The notes under the pieces are model-generated. The model did not search any database. It had not been told where the DNA came from and saw nothing but the letters and a program-made list of their open reading frames with translations. From Chloroflexota bacterium (GTDB lineage Bacteria > Chloroflexota > Anaerolineae > B4-G1), in contig JAAEPW010000992.1 of NCBI GenBank assembly GCA_024232355.1, forward strand, positions 1 through 15,630: a DNA stretch of 15,630 nucleotides, in the 5' to 3' direction. Of the stretch, positions 1 to 6,594 are shown in pieces; position 1 is the first letter of the stretch; each line of letters starts with the position of its first letter. A program made the position numbers and the translations under genes.

Positions 1-137
1 AGCAATTGCCGGAAACCAGCGAAGCCATGATTTATGCAGCGATGGTTCACATCATGTTGCGCCGTCTGGCACGTAACCCAGCCGTCGCCTTGTAAGCTGC
101 GCCATCTGTAAGTTGACATAACTTTTAAAACACCCTC
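1..137 (+). mobile_element. 3' end of an IS5-like insertion sequence (partial)
   Basis: This is the right-hand end of an insertion sequence whose body lies outside the window. It contains the last codons of a transposase (3-95), about 40 bp of AT-rich non-coding sequence, and a terminal end reading ACTTTTAAAACACCCTC at 121-137. Read outward-in on the other strand this is GAGGGTGTTTTAAAAGT, which resembles IS5-family terminal repeats (IS427/IS1031-type) from memory. TAA follows directly, compatible with the short TA or TNA target duplications of those groups. The left copy is not in view, so neither the inverted repeat nor the duplication can be verified. Just beyond it an amidohydrolase reading frame begins mid-gene, which supports a real insertion boundary. 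Confidence 0.65.
3..95 (+). CDS. IS5-family-like transposase, C-terminal fragment
   Basis: This frame enters the window already open and ends at TAA 93-95. It gives about 30 residues, including ETSEAMIYAAMVHIMLRRLA, a Glu-Ala-Met-Ile-Tyr helix followed by MLRRLA. This pattern is typical of the extreme C-terminus of IS4/IS5-superfamily DDE transposases, where the last helix carries the catalytic Glu region and a basic tail. The catalytic Asp residues lie upstream and are not visible, so activity cannot be judged. The assignment rests on this short motif together with the IS-like terminal sequence 26-42 bp downstream. Confidence 0.6.
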   Translation, partial: QLPETSEAMIYAAMVHIMLRRLARNPAVAL

Positions 138-1264
138 TAAGGCAGCAGTAGCCGGTATCTGGCTCAACGTACTGGAAGCACTCAAAGCGGGCACGACCAC
201 TTTTGGAGAGTATGCCACCCCCATCCCCGGCTGGGCTGAGGTGTTTGAGCAAGTCGGCGTCCGTGCCGTGCTTACTCCGACCATCAACTCACTCCCGTCC
301 GGCGAAATGGCGGGTTGGAAACTGGGCGATCTCTACCCGCTAGATGAAGCCACGGGCCAGGCAGCCATAGATTCCGCTGTCGCCATTGCCCACGATTGGC
401 ACGGTGCAGCCAACGGTCGAATCACTGTTATGCTAGGCCCGCAAGGTCCTGATATGCTCTCCCGTGAGCAGCTTTTCGATGTGAAGCGTATCGCTGAACG
501 CGAGGGGCTAATGATCCACATGCACGTCGCACAGGGAGACCGAGAGATAGATCAGATGATCAAGCGGTACGGTCAACGGACACCCGCCTATCTGGACGAG
601 ATCGGCTACCTAGATGAACAATTGCTGGCCGTACACCTGACCGAGGCGACCAACGAAGAAGCCACCTTGATCGCCCATCGTGGCGCGCGGATGGCCCTTT
701 GCTCTGGCAGCATTGGTATCATTGATGGCATCGTCCCACCCTCCCGTGCCTTCCGGTCGGCGGGAGGTCTGGTAGCGCTGGGGTCCGACCAAGCCAGCGG
801 CAACAACTGTAACAACATCTTTAACGAGATGAAACTAACTGCGTTGTTCAACAAAATCAAATATCGTGATCCCACCGTGATGCCCTCATGGGAAATACTG
901 CGTATGGCTTCTATCGAAGGTGCTCAAGCCATCGGGCTGGGCGACGAAATCGGCTCGCTGGAAAAGGGCAAACAGGCTGACCTGATCTTGGTGGATTTGA
1001 AGGCTCTGAATCTATCCCCAGTACTGAGCAACCCTGTACGCAACATTGTGCCCAACCTAGTCTACTCTGCCAGTGGTCACGAGGTCAAGACCGTGATGGT
1101 CCAGGAAAACACTCGTGTGCAACCGTGAGGTGCTCACCGCCGACGAGATGAGCGTCCGTGCCGAGGCGCAAGTACAGGCAGAAGCAGTGGCTCGGCGTGT
1201 CGTCGCTGACCCGATTCACAAGGGAATGGCGTTGCTTGCCGCAATGAAAACAGGGCAACTGTAA
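138..1264 (+). pseudogene. Amidohydrolase-superfamily deaminase/hydrolase, 5'-truncated and frameshifted
   Basis: Remnant of a metal-dependent amidohydrolase (chlorohydrolase / cytosine- or methylthioadenosine-deaminase type). The frame is open from the IS boundary (clear homology from about 148, WLNVLEALKAGTTTFGEY) to a stop at 1126-1128. The match then continues in another frame at 1121-1264 (EVLTADEMSVRAEAQ through MALLAAMKTGQL, TAA at 1262-1264), so a one-base frameshift near 1115-1122 splits the C-terminus. Visible family features are the metal-site IHMHVAQ, the AVHLTEATNEE segment, the GSDQASGNN metal Asp region, and the GSLEKGKQADLILVD C-terminal signature. About 100 N-terminal residues with the usual HxH motif are missing, apparently removed by the IS. 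Roughly 370 residues remain of the 450-480 usual. A GTG at 241 can open an uninterrupted 295-codon frame, but that product would lack the first metal ligands. Substrate cannot be named. Confidence 0.85.
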
Positions 1265-1296
1265 ATCACAAATCAGCCTTCAAGAGACAAATACCG

Positions 1297-1329
1297 CAAG
1301 AGCCATGCTCGACGAATCCACGGCTCTTG
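1297..1329. terminator. Hairpin, possible weak terminator
   Basis: An 8-bp perfect inverted repeat, CAAGAGCC (1297-1304) and GGCTCTTG (1322-1329), with a 17-nt loop, lies in the gap between the amidohydrolase remnant and the CheC-like gene. On the + strand it is followed by TTGTCCC rather than a clear U-tract, so intrinsic termination would be weak. It is well placed to mark the end of the decayed upstream gene. Confidence 0.4.
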
Positions 1330-1344
1330 TTGTCCCTCATTGAC

Positions 1345-1373
1345 TTGTAACTCTTACGATTAGGTGATATTAT
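1345..1373 (+). promoter_or_regulatory. Promoter of the CheC-like gene
   Basis: TTGTAA (1345-1350) and TATTAT (1368-1373) are separated by 17 bp, a good sigma-70-type arrangement; an alternative -35, TTGACT, sits at 1340-1345. The predicted start is about 35 nt upstream of the ATG at 1415, immediately ahead of the AAAGGGAG ribosome site. No other transcription source for this gene is visible after the decayed upstream gene. Confidence 0.5.
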
Positions 1374-1414
1374 ATTATCACAAAGGGATTATTACCTTTA
1401 TAAAGGGAGCCAGT

Positions 1415-1999
1415 ATGAATAAACAGCAAACAGGTTGGCAGAATGTAAGAACTATATCACGTATGGAAATTATGGTGGCTGCAGGAGTCCTAAATGCGAC
1501 TCGGGGCATGGAGACATTTGTGGGGCATCCTATCACAATGGGCACTATCCAAGCAAAGGTAGTACGCTTTGACGATCTATCCGCAGGATTTGGTGACCCG
1601 TTGATGGAAATGGTAGGCGTTTACCTGCATATCGAAGGAGACCTGGATGGGGAAGCCCTTTTGATCCTACCCAAGACCAGCGCGCTGCACCTGGCTGATT
1701 TGATGATGGAATTGCCGCCAGGCACGACCACCATCCTAGGGAATGTGGAGCGTTCAGCGTTGGCAGAACTTGGAGACGTGATGGTTTCATACTTTCTCAA
1801 TGCAGTCGCAGGGCTAACGGGGCAGCCACTGCTGCCTTCACCACCAACGGTAGTGGTTGATATGCTGACACATGTTCTGGATGTATTCATTCCCAAAAGC
1901 GACAGAGATAATGAACTGATGCTCATGGAAACGCTTCTCAATGACAGCCAAGGACTTGTGCAAGCCCGTTTCTGGGTACTGCCTAATTTCACCCTTTGA
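1415..1999 (+). CDS. CheC-like protein with altered phosphatase motifs
   Basis: A 194-residue cytoplasmic protein of the CheC/CheX/FliY type, a family whose members dephosphorylate CheY-P. The ATG at 1415 is chosen because AAAGGGAG (1402-1409) precedes it by 5 nt; the frame extends upstream to an ATG at 1364 that lies within the promoter. Two CheC half-sites can be aligned. The first, around residues 17-40 (GVLNATRGMETFVGHPITM), matches the NIGAGNA...L.G.PV.M region but has Ile19 and Ala22 where CheC has the catalytic Glu and Asn. The second, around 114-131 (SALAELGDVMVSYFLNA), keeps Glu118 but has Asp121 instead of Asn. The protein may therefore be a non-catalytic or altered member. It stands alone, with no other chemotaxis gene in view. 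The fold assignment is fairly secure; function is not. Confidence 0.75.
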   Translation: MNKQQTGWQNVRTISRMEIMVAAGVLNATRGMETFVGHPITMGTIQAKVVRFDDLSAGFGDPLMEMVGVYLHIEGDLDGEALLILPKTSALHLADLMMELPPGTTTILGNVERSALAELGDVMVSYFLNAVAGLTGQPLLPSPPTVVVDMLTHVLDVFIPKSDRDNELMLMETLLNDSQGLVQARFWVLPNFTL

Positions 2000-2361
2000 C
2001 TTGGGTTTTTTTACCCTCCGAACACCCTGTCTGTCACGAATTTCACAAATCACTAGGAAAATATGAGTAGTGCAACGCGGCGAAATAAGAGTGGAAATTC
2101 GTGCAATTCATAGCAAAATTTGACATTGATCAATCACGCATACAACGCCACCATCACCAATCTTTCACAAATTGAGGGCAGTCACGGGTAACTGCGATGT
2201 GACAGCATGTCGCATACATTTGGTTACGCATCTGTGACAACAAATCGTAGACATTCGAGCAATAGTAACCGCCAGCTTGCGATACTGAGCACAAATCAGT
2301 GAAATTAGGCAAAAGCGGGAGCTGCCCAAACAGTAGGAACCAGTTTCTCGTGGAACTCGTT
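2000..2361. other. Intergenic region without a convincing protein gene
   Basis: This stretch lies between the convergent CheC-like and Nif3-like genes. A 72-codon frame on the - strand (2154-2372) has no ribosome site or recognisable motif and was not accepted. What can be seen is a perfect TTGACA at 2120-2125, a possible -10 TACAAC at 2141-2146 with a short 15-bp spacer, a bulged stem (GTAACTGCGA pairing with TCGCA and GTTAC, about 2189-2230), and a small tetraloop hairpin AGTTTC-TCGT-GGAACT at 2342-2357. A terminator follows at 2362. This could be a small RNA or the 3' UTR of the CheC-like gene. Confidence 0.5.
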
Positions 2362-2386
2362 ACAAGTGCCACGGTACTTGTTTTTG
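2362..2386 (+). terminator. Rho-independent terminator, + strand
   Basis: ACAAGTGC (2362-2369) pairs with GTACTTGT (2374-2381) to form an 8-bp stem with one G-U pair and a CACG loop. It runs directly into TTTTTG and, slightly downstream, a second run of six T. The T-tract makes it directional for + transcription, so it ends either the CheC-like transcript (363 nt after its stop) or an independent RNA. It also faces the end of the convergent Nif3-like gene. Confidence 0.6.
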
Positions 2387-2470
2387 TAGAATTTTTTCCG
2401 TATGGATTTCCCTAGTCGTTCAATTATGGGTGCTGGCTTGAGCTACTTTCATCAGCCTAGATTCCCAGTA

Positions 2471-3226
2471 TTACATCCCAGTTGGCACGTCTAGGAACAC
2501 TATCTCCAGATCGAATTTTTCCACCAGATGCCGAGCCAACGCCTTCACGCCCAAGGTTTCGGTCGCATAGTGCCCCCCGTAGATGATGTTGAGATCATAA
2601 TCAGTGGCACGGTGAAAATGGGTGTGGCTGGTCTCACCAGTGACAAAGGTATCAAAGCCGGCCTCGGCGACCTGATCCATCATCGAGGCCGCTCCGCCAG
2701 AGATGCACCCCACTTGCGCTACTTTTTCCGGGCCGTGAGCCAGTACGCGAATGGGCGATTCGCCGGTGCTCTGTGTCAGCCGATCGACCAACACGTCCAG
2801 CGAAATAGGAGGATCGAGCGTGCCGCCGAGGCCGATCTCGGCACCGTGATAATCACCAAAAGCACGAGTATCCTTCAATCCTAACAGACGCACCAACTCG
2901 GCGTTGTTGCCCACCTCCGGGTGAAGGTCCAACGGCAAGTGAACGGCGTAGAGGCCGCAGCCTCCCTTGATAAGCGTCCGCACCCATCGAAAGAGCGGAC
3001 CGACCAACAAGACAGGATCACTCCAAAAGAGACCATGGTGCACGATGAGCAATTGTGCCCCGGCAGCAATGGCCTGCTCAAAGGCAATCTGGCAGCCATC
3101 CACGGCAAAGGCAACCTTGTTCACCGCTTCCGGTCCCTCGACCTGGAGACCATTCTGGGATCTATCTTGTATATCTTGGACGTGCAAATAGTCGTTGAGG
3201 TAAGCGACAAGTTCTCGATAGTGCAT
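2471..3226 (-). CDS. Nif3-like dinuclear metal centre protein (YbgI/YqfO family)
   Basis: A 251-residue member of the NIF3 family, a widespread group of toroidal cytoplasmic proteins that bind two metal ions; some databases label them GTP cyclohydrolase 1 type 2, but their physiological reaction is not established. Metal-ligand motifs are visible: His63-His64 (IVHHGLFW), His96 and Asp100 (YAVHLPLDLHP), and a C-terminal GGHYATET with His219 and Glu223. Length fits the short, insert-free bacterial form. The ATG at 3226 is preceded by GGAGGA (3236-3231) with 4-nt spacing. It is the last gene of the ade-lysA-membrane protein-nif3 group, 45 bp after the small membrane protein gene. Confidence 0.9.
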   Translation of the reverse strand: MHYRELVAYLNDYLHVQDIQDRSQNGLQVEGPEAVNKVAFAVDGCQIAFEQAIAAGAQLLIVHHGLFWSDPVLLVGPLFRWVRTLIKGGCGLYAVHLPLDLHPEVGNNAELVRLLGLKDTRAFGDYHGAEIGLGGTLDPPISLDVLVDRLTQSTGESPIRVLAHGPEKVAQVGCISGGAASMMDQVAEAGFDTFVTGETSHTHFHRATDYDLNIIYGGHYATETLGVKALARHLVEKFDLEIVFLDVPTGM

Positions 3227-3271
3227 TGATTCCTCCGTGTTGAATCGAGTCAGAAAATGAGTGACAAAAAG

Positions 3272-3502
3272 CTACTTGGCCAGGCGTTCAAGGATGCGCA
3301 GGATGAGCCACAATAGACCCAGAACGCCAGCACCGGTCATCAGACACGGCACACCCAATGCGGCAGCCGAGGAACCATAGACCAAGGCGATAGTGATACC
3401 ACCCCCAACAACCAGAAAAATGCCGACGACCCAAAAGAGCCGTTGCTGCTCGCGGCGGCGCTGAGCGCGCAGGTCCGTCGGTTTGCCAGAGTTATCTTTC
3501 AT
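3272..3502 (-). CDS. Small two-helix membrane protein, function unknown
   Basis: A 76-residue protein with a charged N-terminus (LRAQRRREQQR, residues 11-21) followed by two hydrophobic segments, about 22-43 and 47-71, and a short basic tail. It should sit in the inner membrane with the Arg-rich part in the cytoplasm. The chosen ATG overlaps the lysA stop in an ATGA arrangement, which points to translational coupling; a second in-frame ATG 18 nt upstream lies inside lysA. No family was recognised. Its fixed position between lysA and the Nif3-like gene suggests co-expression, but gives no function. Confidence 0.7.
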   Translation of the reverse strand: MKDNSGKPTDLRAQRRREQQRLFWVVGIFLVVGGGITIALVYGSSAAALGVPCLMTGAGVLGLLWLILRILERLAK

Positions 3503-4812
3503 AGAGTATCGTTCTCCCATACGTCATTTCTAAGCAAATCCTCGTAACTCTCCCGTCGACGGATAAGCCTTGGTTTTCCGTCTTTTACCAGGACAATCGC
3601 CGGACGGAGAGCGAGGTTATAGTTACTGGCTAGGCTCAGACAGTACGCGCCACAAGCAGGAATCGCCAACAGGTCGCCGGCCTCCACAGGTGGAAGCTCG
3701 ATCTCTTTCAGCAGAACATCGCCTGAATCACAGTGTTTTCCTGCAACGGTCACAGTCTCTGTGGCTAGGCTGCTGGCTTTGTTAGCCACAACAGCATCAT
3801 AACGGGCATCGTACAACACAGGACGAATGTTGTCGGCTATGCCGCCATCCACAAAAATGTAGGTGCGCAGATCGGGAATCTCCTTACGCGCCCCCACGCT
3901 GTAAAGTGCTACTCCGGCCGGTCCCACAATGGAGCGCCCCGGTTCAATGACCAACTTGGGCAATGGAAGATGATGCCGGGCAACCTCCGCGCACAACGTT
4001 TCCACGATTGCCTCAGCGACATCTTCCAGAGAAGGTGGTTCGTCAGCCTGGGTGTAGCGGATGGCCCAGCCACCACCGGGGGAAAACTCTTCCATCTTGA
4101 AATCATACTGTGCTCGCATTGCCGCAGCAAACTCTAACACGATGCGCACTGCTTCCTGATAAGGCTCCAACTCGGAGATTTGCGAGCCGATATGTACGTG
4201 GAGTCCCACCGGATGCAGACCAGGCAAATCAAGCGCTTGCCCCAAAGCCTCCTCTGCTTGCCCTGTGATGATGGGAAATCCAAACTTGGAATCCACAATC
4301 CCTGTGGTGATGTGCGCGTGGGTATGGGGATCCACTCCCGGCGAGAGTCGCAAGAGAATATCGACCGTTCGCCCCCGCTCCACAGCCAGACGATTGAGCA
4401 GGTCCATTTCATGAAAATTATCTACCACCACTTGCCCAACGCCCCAATCCAAGGCCATTGTCAATTCTTGAGCCGACTTGTTGTTGCCGTGAAAATAGAC
4501 CTTTTCCAAAGAAAAATCTGATTTCCTGGCTACATAGAGTTCTCCACCAGACACCACATCCAGTCCCAGCCCTTCCTCAGCAAAGATTGCCAACAAAGCC
4601 GGATTGATAAAGGCTTTGCCAGCATAAAGAACGAGGACATTGTCATAACGACAACCAAAAGACTCTTGGTAACCACGACATCTGTTGCGCAGGGTCACCT
4701 CATCAAAAATATAAAGTGGCGTGCCAAATTCCTCAGCCAAGCCTACACAATCGCACCCACCAATCTCCAGATGGTTCTCGGCGTTAACTTGGGCAGTAAC
4801 AGGCAAGATCAT
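3499..4812 (-). CDS. lysA: Diaminopimelate decarboxylase
   Basis: A 437-residue PLP enzyme that decarboxylates meso-2,6-diaminopimelate to L-lysine, the last step of bacterial lysine synthesis. Fold-III decarboxylase features appear in order: the PLP lysine in LYAGKAF (Lys66), a His-containing GLHVHIGSQ near 200, the phosphate-binding FSPGGGW, EPGRSIVGPAG, and the C-terminal CDSGD and GAYCLSLASNYN elements that supply the substrate-binding Cys/Asp and Tyr across the dimer. Length is normal. The ATG at 4812 lies 10 nt after the adenine deaminase stop and has no obvious Shine-Dalgarno sequence, so translation may be coupled to the upstream gene. It overlaps the next gene by 4 nt. Confidence 0.95.
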   Translation of the reverse strand: MILPVTAQVNAENHLEIGGCDCVGLAEEFGTPLYIFDEVTLRNRCRGYQESFGCRYDNVLVLYAGKAFINPALLAIFAEEGLGLDVVSGGELYVARKSDFSLEKVYFHGNNKSAQELTMALDWGVGQVVVDNFHEMDLLNRLAVERGRTVDILLRLSPGVDPHTHAHITTGIVDSKFGFPIITGQAEEALGQALDLPGLHPVGLHVHIGSQISELEPYQEAVRIVLEFAAAMRAQYDFKMEEFSPGGGWAIRYTQADEPPSLEDVAEAIVETLCAEVARHHLPLPKLVIEPGRSIVGPAGVALYSVGARKEIPDLRTYIFVDGGIADNIRPVLYDARYDAVVANKASSLATETVTVAGKHCDSGDVLLKEIELPPVEAGDLLAIPACGAYCLSLASNYNLALRPAIVLVKDGKPRLIRRRESYEDLLRNDVWENDTL

Positions 4813-4822
4813 CGCTTTTGCA

Positions 4823-6544
4823 TCAGTCTGGAAAGAGAGAAACTAGATCAAACTTTTCCACATCCACCAGTCCTTGATCGGTCAATTTGAGAGATGGGAT
4901 GACCTCCAAGGCCAGGAATCCCAGGGCCATAAAAGGATCGTGCAGAGAGGAGCCCATATCTCTAGAAACCTCTACTAATTGATCCATCTGCTGGCGAACG
5001 GTCTCCACCGGCTGATCAGACATCAAACCGGCGATAGGCAGCGGGAGAGAGACCAATACATCGTTCCCAACGGCAGCTGCCAGCCCTCCACCCAGGTCAC
5101 CTACGGCACGGGCGGCGGTCATCATAGAGACATCGTCACAGCCAGCGACGATGAGATTGTGGGCATCGTGGCCCACGCTCCCAGCCAATGCGCCACGCTC
5201 GAGTCCTAACCCACGTACGAACCCCAACCCCACGTTGCCAGTCCCCTGATGCCGCTCGATCACCGCCATCTTGAGCAAGTCTCGCTCTGGAGCGGCTACC
5301 GCCATCCCCTCCACTATTTTTGCCGGTTCAACCAGGTGCTCTGTGACGACCTGATCGGGAACGACGCCAATGACGCGCACGTTTTCCGCATGTGCGGGAA
5401 TTTTGAGATCGAGTCGCTCCCAATCCACATTCATTGTGTCACGCACGTAAGCATCATCCACAGCAGACACAGACCAATCACCAACTGGTACACCATCCTG
5501 CGCGACCAACACCCCACCAGCGAAAACCATCTCTGCTTCAAAGTCCTTTAGATTGGAAAAGACGACCATATCAGCCCGCTTGCCCGGCGCGATGGACCCT
5601 CGATCGCGGAGACGGAACCACTCGGCAGCATTGAGGGTCGCCATTTGAATGACCGTGATCGGATCAACTCCCTCGGCAACAGACATACGAATCAGGTGAT
5701 CCAGATGACCTTCGTCCAACAAGTCTGCCGGATGCCGGTCGTCGGTACCAAAGGCACAGCGCCGGCTATTCTGTGGCGTGATAGCCGGAACGAGCGCGCG
5801 CAGGTTCTTGGCTGCGGTGGATTCGCGGATAAAGACGTACACTCCTAGCCGAAGTTTTTCCAACATCTCGTCGGACGTCATGCACTCGTGGTCAGAGCCT
5901 GGGCCAACGCCTGCATAAGCCTGAAGCCATTTACCACTAATGGCAGGCGCGTGACCGTCTATGACGCCCCCTTGAAAAGCAACGAGTTTTTCCAGCGCAC
6001 CCGGTAATCCTAGAACCGCGCCAGGCACGTTCATAAACTCGGCCAAACCAATCACGCGGGGCAAATCGGCCAGGGCAATGAGATCATCAGCAGTCAATTC
6101 CGCGCCAGCAGTGCCCATATGAGTGGCTGGAACACAAGACGGGAGATTGACGTAAACGGCAAGTGGTAGCCCTTGAGAGACATCCAACATGTAGCGAATA
6201 CCGTCGGTCCCAACAACGTTGGCGATCTCGTGGGGATCGGTGACAACCGTGGTCGTACCGCGCGGCACGACGGCACGGGCGAACTGAGGGGGGGTGACCA
6301 TCGAGGACTCGATATGCACATGGGCATCAATAAGCCCAGGACAAACATAGCGCCCGCCCAGGTCAACCTCCTCTTGGGCCACGTAATCAGGTCCCAACCC
6401 AACAATAGCATCACCCGCAATAGCAACGTCGGTTTTGATGATCTCGCCGGTAAAGACGTTGATCACACACCCGTTACGGAGCATCAAATCGGCAGGTTCG
6501 TCGCCTCGGGCAATCTGAAGAAAACGAGCCAGTTCAAGTTCCAT
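4823..6544 (-). CDS. ade: Adenine deaminase
   Basis: A 573-residue amidohydrolase-superfamily enzyme that converts adenine to hypoxanthine and ammonia (purine salvage or use of adenine as nitrogen source). The ATG at 6544 is chosen over an upstream ATG at 6577 because GGAGGTG (6556-6550) precedes it at ideal spacing and the upstream start falls inside the promoter. Motifs for the bacterial Ade family are LIDAHVHIESSM (metal ligands His75, His77), VTDPHEIANV, LAEFMNVPG with Glu169, DGHAPAISG (His198), SDHECMT (His219, Glu220), and FGTDDRHP (Asp268/269). The C-terminal part has the Ade-specific domain (for example GLGFVRGLGL and VGHDAHNLIVAG). It is the first gene of the operon with lysA. Confidence 0.95.
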   Translation of the reverse strand: MELELARFLQIARGDEPADLMLRNGCVINVFTGEIIKTDVAIAGDAIVGLGPDYVAQEEVDLGGRYVCPGLIDAHVHIESSMVTPPQFARAVVPRGTTTVVTDPHEIANVVGTDGIRYMLDVSQGLPLAVYVNLPSCVPATHMGTAGAELTADDLIALADLPRVIGLAEFMNVPGAVLGLPGALEKLVAFQGGVIDGHAPAISGKWLQAYAGVGPGSDHECMTSDEMLEKLRLGVYVFIRESTAAKNLRALVPAITPQNSRRCAFGTDDRHPADLLDEGHLDHLIRMSVAEGVDPITVIQMATLNAAEWFRLRDRGSIAPGKRADMVVFSNLKDFEAEMVFAGGVLVAQDGVPVGDWSVSAVDDAYVRDTMNVDWERLDLKIPAHAENVRVIGVVPDQVVTEHLVEPAKIVEGMAVAAPERDLLKMAVIERHQGTGNVGLGFVRGLGLERGALAGSVGHDAHNLIVAGCDDVSMMTAARAVGDLGGGLAAAVGNDVLVSLPLPIAGLMSDQPVETVRQQMDQLVEVSRDMGSSLHDPFMALGFLALEVIPSLKLTDQGLVDVEKFDLVSLFPD

Positions 6545-6565
6545 AGATACACCTCCTACTATACA

Positions 6566-6594
6566 AGTATAATTCAATTTCCACGCATTAGCAA
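6566..6594 (-). promoter_or_regulatory. Promoter of the ade-lysA operon
   Basis: On the - strand TTGCTA (6594-6589) and TATACT (6571-6566) are separated by exactly 17 bp. The -35 part and spacer lie inside the last codons of the upstream CotH/LTD gene. The predicted start is only about 15 nt before the ade ATG, leaving no room for a purine riboswitch leader. Confidence 0.65.

Noticed and set aside
2003..2016. GGGT-T6-ACCC as a terminator for the CheC-like gene
   Set aside because: The stem is only 4 bp and the T-run lies in the loop, so it is unlikely to stop transcription; the hairpin at 2362 is far better.
2154..2372. A 72-codon - strand frame in the intergenic region
   Set aside because: There is no ribosome site, no domain-like pattern, and it overlaps the + strand terminator hairpin.
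4813..4822. A lysine riboswitch ahead of lysA
   Set aside because: Only 10 bp separate lysA from the preceding gene.
6545..6565. A purine riboswitch ahead of adenine deaminase
   Set aside because: The promoter leaves a leader of only about 15 nt, far too short for an aptamer.
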